A DNA stretch of 64,000 bases from Candidatus Bathyarchaeota archaeon (GTDB taxonomy: Archaea; Thermoproteota; Bathyarchaeia; Bathyarchaeales; Bathycorpusculaceae), in NCBI GenBank assembly GCA_026014665.1, contig JAOZHX010000012.1, positions 1 through 64,000 of the forward strand, in the 5' to 3' direction. Below, piece by piece: positions 29,984 through 39,061 of the stretch; positions within the stretch are counted from its first letter, which is position 1, and each line of letters starts with the position of its first letter. The notes beneath the pieces are model-generated. The model ran no database searches. It worked only from the letters and a program-made list of their open reading frames with translations, and had not been told where the DNA came from. The position numbers and the translations under genes are program-made.

Positions 29984-32457
29984 TGGTCGCTTCCGCAGTA
30001 TTCGGTTTTTATATAGACACCTGTTTGCCCCACGGGTCTGCCTTCAGTGAGTCTTTGCGGCAAAACTGCTATGGTGGCGATTTTTAATGTTGAAGCGATG
30101 TCTGTGGATGAGGACAGGATGATTTCTGCGGTGTGAGCATCCACGGCGTAGACGGTTAGGTTTGAGATGGGCGCATTAAGCGGCAGCTTCTTCTCAGCTT
30201 TTTCGCGTCTAATTTCGCTCATGATGGCAACGATCAAGTCGCCATGTGCCTCTGCTTCGTCGTTGGCAAGTTGCGGGTTGAATGTTGGCCAAGGCGAAAT
30301 TTGGATGCTTTCCAAGCCGATGCCTTCCCTAAACATGTGCTGGTAAATTTCCTCAGTAACATGCGGCGTGATGGGTGCAAGCAACTGCAAGATGCGGTAG
30401 AGCACGTTGTAGAGTGTGAATTGAGCGGCTAATCGGCTTCCTTCCGCATGGGCTTCAGGGCGATAAAGCCTGTCTTTTACGGCTTCGAGATAGTTGTCGC
30501 AGAATACATGCCACGTGAAGTTGCGTATGTCTTCAACGGCTATGTTGAATTGGCACCGCTCGAGGGCTTCAGTGACTTTCTTGGTGAGGTTCTCGGTTTT
30601 GCTCAGTATCCACTCATCCAGCAACTGCAACTCAACGGTAGCGTTCTCCTGCGGCTTGTAGTCAGCTAAGAGTTTGCTGGCAAACCCCGAAGCATTCCAC
30701 AGCTTCACCAGAAAACGCCGCCCATACTCAACGTCTTGTGTGCGGTAGGGAATGTCTGATCCTGTTGCGCCGCCACCTGCAGCCCACTGGCGAGTTGCGT
30801 CTGCCCCGTGCTTATTGAGCACGTCGGGCGCGGCAGCGTAGTTCTTTAGTGACTTGCTCATTTTTCTGCCATCCGAACCAAGAACCATGCCGTTGATTAA
30901 CACGCTGTTGAACGGTTTTTCATCAAATAGCGCAAGGTGGCGGACCATGAGGTAGTATGCCCAGGTGCGGATGATGTCGGTTCCTGAGGGGTGGACGCTT
31001 GCGGGGAACAGGTGCTTCCAATCTGCGCGGTCAGGCCAGCCCGCGTGCACGGCGCAGGTGATTGAGGAGTCCATCCAGGTGTCAAAAACGTCTTGTTCAG
31101 GGGTGAATTCTTTGCCGCCACATTTTGGGCATGCCTCAATTCGGGGCGCTTCCAGCTTGGGGTCGATGGGCACCCAGTTTTCCTCTGCCAAAATCGGCTC
31201 GCCGCAGTTTTTGCAGTACCACACTGGAATGGGCGTCGCGAAGAGGCGTTGGCGGCTAATCACCCAATCCCAATCAAGCGACTTAGCCCAGTCAATGAGG
31301 CGGTTCTTCATGTAATCAGGGTACCAAGTGATTTCGTTAGCATTCTTCACCACAGCATCCGTTAATTTGCGGGTGTTCATAAACCACTGTTTACGTTCGA
31401 GGATTTCCACATGAGTTTTGCATCGGTCACAAACACCGACCTCTTGCATGATTTTCTCAGTTTTCTCCAAAAGCCCGGCTTCCGCAAGGTCGGCGACGAT
31501 GGCTGCGCGTGCCTGGTTAATATATAAGCCAGCGTACTTGCAACCTGCTTCGCTGATTTTTCCGTTTTCAGTTAAGAGGCGGATAACTGGGAGCTTATGT
31601 TTTATGACTGCCTTTACGTCTTCCTTGTCGCCGTAAGTGCAGATCTGGACTACGCCCGTGCCAAAAGCAGGATCGACGCTCTCGTCGCCGATGATGGTAA
31701 CTGAGCGGTTCATCAAGGGCACAGAGATTTTTCTGCCGATGTACTTGCTATAGCGTTCATCAGTCGGGTTGACTTCCACTGCGACGCAAGCGGGGATGAA
31801 TTCGGGGCGTGTGGTGGCGATGAGCAGGTGCTCGCTGGTGTTTTCGAGAGGGAACCGGATGTAGTGGAGGGTGCCTTCGCGTTTTATGTAGTCGACTTCT
31901 GCGTCCGCTATGGCTGTTTCATCATGGGGGCACCAGTTCACGGGGTGCGTTCCCTGGTACATGAAGCCTTTTTTGTAGAGCAATATGAAGCTGAGTTGCG
32001 TGCGCCGCCAGTAATCGGGGTCCATGGTGCGGTACTCGGTGGTCCAATCGATGCTGCAGCCCAGCTTAAGGATGCCTTCCTTCATCATAGCGATGTATTT
32101 TGCCACCAAATCCATGCACATCTTGCGGAATGTCTCAGGTGGCAGGTCACGTTTTCGGATGTTATTTTGTTTTTCAACTTGAATCTCGATGCCCAACCCG
32201 TGGCAGTCCCAGCCCTGCGGGAAGAGCACGTTGTAGCCTTGCATACGTTTGAAGCGGGCAACCATGTCAAAGTACGTCCAGTTCAAAACGTTGCCCATAT
32301 GAAGCTCACCTGACGGGTAGGGAGGCGGCGTGTCTATGCTATAGGGCACGCTTGTCTTGTCGTCCCATTTGTAGCGGTAGATGCCCATTTCTTCCCATTT
32401 AGCTTGCCATTTAGCTTCGATTTCGGTAAAGTTGTAGTCTTTAGGCAAAGGCTGCAT
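29980..32457 (-). CDS. valS: Valyl-tRNA synthetase
   Basis: PPPYPSGELHMGN (HIGH), DGRKMSKSLKN (KMSKS), editing domain, zinc-binding CxxC pairs. Confidence 0.93.
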   Translation of the reverse strand: MQPLPKDYNFTEIEAKWQAKWEEMGIYRYKWDDKTSVPYSIDTPPPYPSGELHMGNVLNWTYFDMVARFKRMQGYNVLFPQGWDCHGLGIEIQVEKQNNIRKRDLPPETFRKMCMDLVAKYIAMMKEGILKLGCSIDWTTEYRTMDPDYWRRTQLSFILLYKKGFMYQGTHPVNWCPHDETAIADAEVDYIKREGTLHYIRFPLENTSEHLLIATTRPEFIPACVAVEVNPTDERYSKYIGRKISVPLMNRSVTIIGDESVDPAFGTGVVQICTYGDKEDVKAVIKHKLPVIRLLTENGKISEAGCKYAGLYINQARAAIVADLAEAGLLEKTEKIMQEVGVCDRCKTHVEILERKQWFMNTRKLTDAVVKNANEITWYPDYMKNRLIDWAKSLDWDWVISRQRLFATPIPVWYCKNCGEPILAEENWVPIDPKLEAPRIEACPKCGGKEFTPEQDVFDTWMDSSITCAVHAGWPDRADWKHLFPASVHPSGTDIIRTWAYYLMVRHLALFDEKPFNSVLINGMVLGSDGRKMSKSLKNYAAAPDVLNKHGADATRQWAAGGGATGSDIPYRTQDVEYGRRFLVKLWNASGFASKLLADYKPQENATVELQLLDEWILSKTENLTKKVTEALERCQFNIAVEDIRNFTWHVFCDNYLEAVKDRLYRPEAHAEGSRLAAQFTLYNVLYRILQLLAPITPHVTEEIYQHMFREGIGLESIQISPWPTFNPQLANDEAEAHGDLIVAIMSEIRREKAEKKLPLNAPISNLTVYAVDAHTAEIILSSSTDIASTLKIATIAVLPQRLTEGRPVGQTGVYIKTEYCGSDQ

Positions 32458-32628
32458 GCTGTTTGACTCCGTAAACTTGTTTTGTTAAATACTAATAACT
32501 GTTTAAGTCTTGCGCCAAACTCATATTTTTAAAACTAATTAACAACACGGATTTGTTTCTAAAGTCCGTTCCATATTTAGGTCAAGCAATGTTTGAAATC
32601 AAAAAAAGAAAAGAGGGGATGAAGGGTT

Positions 32629-35154
32629 TTATGGTCGTTTTTTGAGCAAGAGAACGCCCAAAACCACCAATATTATTGCCAACAGAACGAATATTGCTGC
32701 GGTTACTGGGATGAAGTATGCGTCAGCTATAGATACTGGTTGTGCAATCGTCGTTGCAGTTGGGGCTGTTTCGTAGACCGCGAATGCGGTTTCAGCTTGC
32801 GATGGCCAATATGAGTTTGAGCCTTCAAAGCTTGCGATAACTGTGTATTTGCCGGCGATGTCGGGTTGCCAGTCGTAACTATAGAAGCCGTTTGCGTCGC
32901 TGACTGTGCTACCGATTGGGCGTAAGTTGCCGTTGCCGTCTATTACTGATAAGTTGATGGTGACGCCAGTTACATCTGATGGGCGAGGCTTCTGCATGTA
33001 AACGTATTCCATCCATGCACTCATGCTTTCATCAGAAACTGCGGGAACGCCATTGGGGAATCGTCCCGCTTGCTCAGTTTGCCGGGTGCCTGCTGCAATA
33101 TCTGTTACAGTACCTTTCAGAAGAACATGGTTGCCCAGGGCAATTTGGTCGCTTTGGCTCATGACGGTAAGTTGGCTTGGGCCTTTGCCGAAACAGAAGT
33201 ACTGCAGTGTGTAGTCGTTGAGGGCAACTAAGAAGCCGTCTGCAACTGCTGTTGAGTAGTCAGCGTACCAGCCGTCTACGGTGAAGACTTCTTTGCCAGT
33301 GGTTGCGTTGAGGCAGTAGAGTTGGGATCCCTTCCAGTGGGGAGCGTTGGCTGAGTGTTCGTAGCTGCTGAGGTAGATTTTTCCATCTGTGATCGCGCCG
33401 ATGAGCAACGAGTAAGCGCCGCTAGGATCCATTAAACCAGCGTTTGCCGTGTAGTTCCAGAGTTGGTTGCCAGTTTTTGTGTCGTAACAGTAGACAATGC
33501 CGGAGTAACCTGTGGAGTAAAGCTTGCCGTAGGCAACTCCAAAGCCGCCGACACCAAAGGCGCCGGTAGTGAGGGAGTAGAAGTTCAAGGCTTCTTCAGA
33601 GGGAGTCGTCCACAACCAGCGTCCATCATCTAAACTATAGCCTGACCACTGCATAACCTGTTGGTCGTAAGCTATGAATACATGGTTAACTGGGTCTACT
33701 TGACGTATGCTTCGGCTGAGGTTGCCTGCAGGTGCATCATAGTTTTTCATCCATAACAGTTGACCTCTACTGCCGGGTTTGAGGCTCATCGCCCACAGAG
33801 TATAGGGAGTCCAGCTTGAGCCGACGCTGGGTAAGGAACCGTTTCTGCCAAGCAGCACGTCATCGTGGATAACGAAGAGTGTGGTTGCGCCTGATGGAAG
33901 CCAAGGTGCTGAAACATTCCAAGAGTAGGCAGCGCTTGCATTAACGTTTTTGCCAACTGGACGCCACTGGTTGTAGCTGGTACTGTAATAGTCGGTGGGG
34001 TTCGTTGAGCCAGTTAAGTCGTGGGCTGCAGTATTATTCCACAGACCCACCCACTTGCCCTGCACGTTAATCACGTAACGGACGATTTCGCCGTTTTGAG
34101 TGTATACCTCGGTGCCTGTGGGGACGTCGGTCTCGTTAAATAGCCAGTTGCCATCAATCGAGTCGTAAGCCATCCATGTGGTGCCAGATGTGCTCCATAA
34201 ATAGCCGTTTGGGATTACGCCATGTTGGTTCATAGATTCATAGTCGTAGAGTTGAGCAAACGTAGGTAATGTCATGTTTTGCCAATAGATTTTTTGTCCA
34301 GTATGCAAATCGACGCAAACATATCCGTTACCTGAAGGGACACTGCTTCGGGGTAGACCATAATACAACCTTCCGTTGACAATCAAGGGGTTACGGCCTT
34401 TGCCCTCGTATGCTGAGCCATCGTAGAAAGTCATGCCTTCACTTGCTGTATAATTTCCGCCTACAATCCCTCCGTCTTCGAGGGGTTTAGTCCACATGAT
34501 ATGGGCACTGTTAGGTCCTATGCCATATGGTTGAAAGACTCCACCACCGATGAGTTGGCTTCCACGCAGCCAACTGGAGGCAATCTGGTACCATTGATCG
34601 TTTTGTCCTTCTATGGGGCGCGTCCAATATTCAGTTGGGAGCGGATAGGTTGGGGGTTGCGGAATTTGTTCTTCTTGTACTGTGAGAGTGGTACTGGAAC
34701 TGCTGGCAAGGTAGGTGTCGTTTATGGCTATGTTGTCGTAGAATAAGCCTGTTCCTGTACTGCCGGTTACAACCTGGCCTGGAAAGCGACAGGTTATTGT
34801 GTACGTTCCTGTTTGGTCAGGGGTGAAAGCTGTGAATGAACCGCCAACTGGGTCGGAAATAAAGGGACCTAACGTTTTGTTGGTTCCCTTCGGGTCGGTG
34901 ATGTCTAAGTAGAAAGTCCAGCGGTCGCCTGCGTTTCCTGCAGCGGTCGGAGGAACGGCGTTGATCCAAAATACGACGGAGACGGTTTGCCCGATGCCAA
35001 CGGGGTTAGGTGCAACATGAACGTAGCTGTAGGTGGGCACTTGCCATGCTGGTGAATGCGCGCTTGTAAATGAAGCAAACAACGGTAGACAAATGATTGA
35101 TAACAGAATTAATGCCTGTATGCAGGAAATATGTATTTTGTTTCTTTTTTTCAT
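32629..35154 (-). CDS. Secreted PQQ-like beta-propeller repeat protein with C-terminal TM
   Basis: Signal peptide; GKLYSTGYSGIVYCYDTKTGNQLWNYTA and LYCLNATTGKEVF repeats. Confidence 0.85.
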   Translation of the reverse strand: MKKRNKIHISCIQALILLSIICLPLFASFTSAHSPAWQVPTYSYVHVAPNPVGIGQTVSVVFWINAVPPTAAGNAGDRWTFYLDITDPKGTNKTLGPFISDPVGGSFTAFTPDQTGTYTITCRFPGQVVTGSTGTGLFYDNIAINDTYLASSSSTTLTVQEEQIPQPPTYPLPTEYWTRPIEGQNDQWYQIASSWLRGSQLIGGGVFQPYGIGPNSAHIMWTKPLEDGGIVGGNYTASEGMTFYDGSAYEGKGRNPLIVNGRLYYGLPRSSVPSGNGYVCVDLHTGQKIYWQNMTLPTFAQLYDYESMNQHGVIPNGYLWSTSGTTWMAYDSIDGNWLFNETDVPTGTEVYTQNGEIVRYVINVQGKWVGLWNNTAAHDLTGSTNPTDYYSTSYNQWRPVGKNVNASAAYSWNVSAPWLPSGATTLFVIHDDVLLGRNGSLPSVGSSWTPYTLWAMSLKPGSRGQLLWMKNYDAPAGNLSRSIRQVDPVNHVFIAYDQQVMQWSGYSLDDGRWLWTTPSEEALNFYSLTTGAFGVGGFGVAYGKLYSTGYSGIVYCYDTKTGNQLWNYTANAGLMDPSGAYSLLIGAITDGKIYLSSYEHSANAPHWKGSQLYCLNATTGKEVFTVDGWYADYSTAVADGFLVALNDYTLQYFCFGKGPSQLTVMSQSDQIALGNHVLLKGTVTDIAAGTRQTEQAGRFPNGVPAVSDESMSAWMEYVYMQKPRPSDVTGVTINLSVIDGNGNLRPIGSTVSDANGFYSYDWQPDIAGKYTVIASFEGSNSYWPSQAETAFAVYETAPTATTIAQPVSIADAYFIPVTAAIFVLLAIILVVLGVLLLKKRP

Positions 35155-35313
35155 TTTTTTCTCTCCTTTTTTCTATAGTTAGCGATTGCTATAAAAGACT
35201 TTGCAAAGCTATTAAACAAAAGTTTCTCAGGATTCTATTTTTATTTGTCTGTTTTCATGAGGAAATCTGATTTGGCTAATCTGTCAGCGCTGTAACGGGG
35301 TAAAGCTTATATT

Positions 35314-35488
35314 CCAGTAACACGCTTTTAAAAAAGCGTAATACTGGGACGGGTTTTATGAAAGCTTTCCCAGCAATGCGCCAAGACTAAACCTTTCAGT
35401 CGGCTGTAAACGATTGAAACCCATCCGGGCGATTAGCCAAAGAAAAGGCTCAGCCTTTCCTGCCCTAATCGGGTTTAACTTGGCACAT
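35314..35488 (+). ncRNA. Candidate structured RNA of unknown identity; strand assumed from the downstream riboswitch
   Basis: Hairpin ccagtaacACGCTTTT-AA-AAAAGCGTaatactgg; outer stem ATGCGCCAAG (35376-35385)/CTTGGCACAT (35479-35488); inner AAACCC..GATTAG/CTAATCGGGTTT. Confidence 0.45.
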
Positions 35489-35562
35489 TGGAGACAACTT
35501 TAAAACCCAAAGCGTTGTTGAAGAAAAAACTAATATCCAAGATAGCTACCTTATCATTTCAG

Positions 35563-35655
35563 TTCTTGGGGAGCTGAGAAAAGACTCGGCTGAGAGGACA
35601 GTTGTTGCTGTCGACCCATTGAACCTGAACCAGGTAATACTGGCGGAGGGAAAGA
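35563..35655 (+). promoter_or_regulatory. TPP riboswitch (THI element)
   Basis: GGCTGAGAGG...GACCCATTGAACCTGAACCAGGTAATACTGGCGGAGGGAAAG matches the TPP aptamer consensus, directly upstream of a ThiT-like gene. Confidence 0.93.
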
Positions 35656-35657
35656 GA

Positions 35658-36209
35658 GTGAACCATACAAACCAGACAAATCAAAAACCAAGTAAACAAT
35701 TAATACCCACGAAAATTTTAGCTGAAATAATTATGATGGTCGCCTTAGCAGGTGCGTTGAGTTACATCAGCCACGGCTTCTTCAGGTTGCCTCAAGGCGG
35801 CTCCATCAACCTTGGAATGATACCGATTTTTTGGGTGGCGCTACGGCGAGGATGGAAGATAGGCGTTTTCTCAGGCGCCGTGTTCGGTGTAGTCGACCTT
35901 GCCTTCGAGCCTTTCATCGTCAACCCCATACAATTCATCCTGGATTATCCGTTGCCGTTTGCGCTTCTCGGATTGGCTGGGCTCTTCAAGGCGTACCCTG
36001 TCGTGGGGGTGGTTGTGGGCGGCATCGGACGTTTCTTTAGCCATTTCATATCGGGCGTCGTTTACTTTGCTGATTACGCCCCAGCTGGCATGAGCCCAAT
36101 CGTGTACTCAGCTGTCTACAACGGAACCTATCTTATACCAAGCATCATAATATGCGCAGTCGTTATCGGCATCCTGCAGAAGAGCAAAGTCCTAAACATC
36201 TACCTCTGA
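35658..36209 (+). CDS. thiT: ThiT-like thiamine transporter (S component); GTG start preferred over the ORF start at 35619
   Basis: Multi-TM protein with GGSINLGMIPIFWVALRRGWKIGVFSGAVFGVVDL; GGAGG 9 nt upstream of GTG 35658. Confidence 0.85.
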   Translation: MNHTNQTNQKPSKQLIPTKILAEIIMMVALAGALSYISHGFFRLPQGGSINLGMIPIFWVALRRGWKIGVFSGAVFGVVDLAFEPFIVNPIQFILDYPLPFALLGLAGLFKAYPVVGVVVGGIGRFFSHFISGVVYFADYAPAGMSPIVYSAVYNGTYLIPSIIICAVVIGILQKSKVLNIYL

Positions 36210-36222
36210 GGCACCCAACCCC

Positions 36223-37230
36223 ATGGGAAAACTCCAAAACAGAGAACTGCAAAAACTGTTAAGTTGCATACGGAAGGATGAGCGAGTGCTGGTTCCACCC
36301 ATGGTCGGCTACGATGCAGGCGTCCACCGAATAGGCGACAGGTACCTGGTGGTTTCAACCGACCCGTGCACGGGCGTACCCAAGGATTGGTTTGGTTGGC
36401 TGCTGATCAATTATGCTTCAAATGATGTGGCATTGTTCGGCGCTAAGCCAGAATTCTGCACCATCAACCTGCTTGGTCCAAGGCACACTAAACCTGAAGT
36501 TTTTCAAGACATCATGAAGCAAACTTGCAGGGCAGCAAACGAGCTAGGCATCGCCATTGTTCGGGGTCACACAGGCATGTATGATAGTCTAAAAGACATG
36601 TTGGGCGTCTGCACTGTCTACGGAACGGTTACGCCTGAACGGTTGATTACTTCGGGAAACGCTAAAGCAGGCGACATAATTTTGTGCACTAAACCCTTGG
36701 GCTTGGAGACAGCCACTAACTTTTCCATAGCTCATGGGGTGCTAGCACAAAAGCTCTTTGGCGTAGAAAAACAGCAAGAACTAGCCAGTCTTGTGAAGAT
36801 GCAAAGTTGCGTTAGGGAGGCTTTGCTTCTTACGGAGGTTGGCGGTGTGCATGCGATGCATGATGCGACTGAAGGCGGGTTTGTGGCTGCGATGAACGAG
36901 TTGGCTGAGGCATCCAAGCTTGGGTTTAGAATAGACTTCGCGAGTATCCCCGTTTTGCCTGAGGCTTTGCTGCTAAAAGAGCGTTTTGGGCTCAGCGATG
37001 AGGAGGTGCTGGCGATGTCTTCGACGGGCACTATATTGGCTTCAGTTGACCCGTCAGCACGAAGGAAGGTTGAAGGTGCGCTAAGAGAAATTGGGCTTTC
37101 ACCATTTTTCATTGGCGAATTTACCGAGGACCTTGTGAGGGTTATGGTTAGGGACAATGGAGAGGCAGCTTTTCCAAGCCAAGCCGACGATCCCTACACA
37201 AAGATTATTGCTAACTCGGCTATTTTTTAA
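36223..37230 (+). CDS. AIR-synthase/ThiL/HypE-related ATP-binding protein
   Basis: STDPCTGVPKDWFGWLLINYASNDVALFGAKPEF; HDATEGGFVAAMNELAEAS. Confidence 0.75.
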   Translation: MGKLQNRELQKLLSCIRKDERVLVPPMVGYDAGVHRIGDRYLVVSTDPCTGVPKDWFGWLLINYASNDVALFGAKPEFCTINLLGPRHTKPEVFQDIMKQTCRAANELGIAIVRGHTGMYDSLKDMLGVCTVYGTVTPERLITSGNAKAGDIILCTKPLGLETATNFSIAHGVLAQKLFGVEKQQELASLVKMQSCVREALLLTEVGGVHAMHDATEGGFVAAMNELAEASKLGFRIDFASIPVLPEALLLKERFGLSDEEVLAMSSTGTILASVDPSARRKVEGALREIGLSPFFIGEFTEDLVRVMVRDNGEAAFPSQADDPYTKIIANSAIF

Positions 37231-38098
37231 GTTCCGATAGCATGAATTTTACGATTTCGTCTGCTATGTTGACTTTTGCTACAACTTGCAGGCCTTTCCA
37301 TCCTGGTTGACTGTTGACGTCGACGATGCGTGGTCCGTTTGGTCCTTCCAATATGTCGACGCCTGCGACTTTGCAGCCTACTGTTTTGGCGGCTTTTACG
37401 GCTAATTCTTTGAATTCTTCGCTGATTTCGGTTGGTGCTGGGCGTGCTCCTTGGCTGTAGTTGGTTTTCCAGCCTGAAGCTACGCGGCGCATGGAAGCTA
37501 TGACTTGGTTGCCGAGTACGAAGGCTCGGATATCGCTGGTGCCGTGTTCGACGAATTCTTGCATGTATATGACGCCGTGGTGGAAGGTGATGGCTTTGAA
37601 TATGGTGTCGGCTATGTCTATGTCGTTTATGCGTGTGGCGCCTTGTCCGCGGCTGCCGAAGATGGGCTTGACGACTATGTCGCCACCGAGTTCATGGAAC
37701 GCCTTGAGTGCTTCGTTTACGCTTTCTGTGGCGAGGGTGCGGGGAATGGGTACGCCGACGTCTTCGAGCAGCGCTAATATGTCGTATTTGTCGACGCAGT
37801 GCTCAATTGCGGTGGGCGGGTTAACCATGTAGAAGCCTTGGCGTTCGAGTTTGTAGAGCATGTCCATGCGGAACACGAGTTCTTCGAGGCTGCCGCGTCC
37901 GATTGGGCGGATGATGAGGGCGTCGAGGTCTTCAAGGATGCTTGTGCCGTTGACTTTGAAGTAGGGTTTGTAGGATAGTCGTGCTACTAGTCGTGGGAAC
38001 GTGAAGCATTCGTATGGTATGTTCCGTTTGGTCAGTGCCTCGCGGACTTGTGTGCTGCTCCATGCTTCGGGGTTGCGGGTCATGATACCGAATTTCAA
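37220..38098 (-). CDS. RimK-family ATP-grasp alpha-L-glutamate ligase
   Basis: DIVVKPIFGSRGQGATRI, YMQEFVEHGTSDIRAFVLG, VDVNSQPGWKGL. Confidence 0.88.
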   Translation of the reverse strand: MKFGIMTRNPEAWSSTQVREALTKRNIPYECFTFPRLVARLSYKPYFKVNGTSILEDLDALIIRPIGRGSLEELVFRMDMLYKLERQGFYMVNPPTAIEHCVDKYDILALLEDVGVPIPRTLATESVNEALKAFHELGGDIVVKPIFGSRGQGATRINDIDIADTIFKAITFHHGVIYMQEFVEHGTSDIRAFVLGNQVIASMRRVASGWKTNYSQGARPAPTEISEEFKELAVKAAKTVGCKVAGVDILEGPNGPRIVDVNSQPGWKGLQVVAKVNIADEIVKFMLSELKK

Positions 38099-38210
38099 TG
38101 TGTGGTCTGTCCTTTGCTTGAGTCTAGGAGAAGATGCTTATTGATTGTGCTCTTAAAGTTTCTGGGGGGAAGCACTTCAAAAACGGGTTGGCACCTTGGG
38201 GAAACAATGA

Positions 38211-38780
38211 TTATTTTTGGAGTTTAGCTGCAAATTGCGTGATGGTGTCTTTGTTTTTTCCAATCAAATCGCCTATGAATGCTCCGGCTGCTAGGCAGAT
38301 TATTAGGCTGGTTACTGCAAAGAATTCCAGGCCCGCGGCGTCTTCGATTTTAGTTTGAAGATTCATTGAGCTAAGGATAAGGGTGGTTGCTGCCCATATG
38401 CTGAACCCGATGACGGAGGCGCCGACGAAGAGGAAGGTTGCTCGTTTGCTGTAGCCTGTTTTTGTAATGAAGCCCACGTAGAATGCTAAGGCTACTACTG
38501 AGAGGATGCTGGCTAAAATAAGCAGTTCTTTTAGCAAAGGTGTGTTATTCAAAAAGCCGTAGGTTGCGGTGAATATGAGGATAAACAATGTCAGGGTGAA
38601 CCAGTAATATTTGCTCTTAAGCAGGCTGACTGGCTTTGCTTTCGTTTTAGGCGGCGTCTTCTTTGGCTGAGCCTTCGGTTGCCTCTTTGTATTGGGCTTT
38701 GGCTGGGTCTTGTATGGCTTGGGCATGACGCTTATGTTCCAAGCGTTGAGCTTAATAAGACTTTTTAAGATGAGTTGCAA
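38211..38780 (-). CDS. Hypothetical membrane protein with Lys/Pro-rich N-terminus
   Basis: Low-complexity KPKT/KPQ N-terminus then four hydrophobic segments. Confidence 0.6.
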   Translation of the reverse strand: MQLILKSLIKLNAWNISVMPKPYKTQPKPNTKRQPKAQPKKTPPKTKAKPVSLLKSKYYWFTLTLFILIFTATYGFLNNTPLLKELLILASILSVVALAFYVGFITKTGYSKRATFLFVGASVIGFSIWAATTLILSSMNLQTKIEDAAGLEFFAVTSLIICLAAGAFIGDLIGKNKDTITQFAAKLQK

Positions 38781-39061
38781 GTCTTGTCTTTTTCGCAGTC
38801 AGAGCGTTGCACTCTTCAAAAGAGAATCTTGTTATCAAAATTATTGTATAAAAATGGCTCCTGAAGGAAATAGAAGAAAAGGCTAGTCAACATCAAACAT
38901 AAACAAAAATTAAGTACTTAGTTCTTGAAAAAAAATCTTGCAAATTCATACGCCAAATTTAACATTCTCAATTAAATTTTACTATAATTTTTTTCTTTCA
39001 AACTATTAATTCATCTTTCTTCAGTCACACCAAAACTTTGGATTTTCAGGATTTCTCTGTT

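Noticed and set aside
31828-32313. Plus-strand ORF antisense to valS
   Set aside because: Shadow ORF of a conserved tRNA synthetase gene; no independent support.
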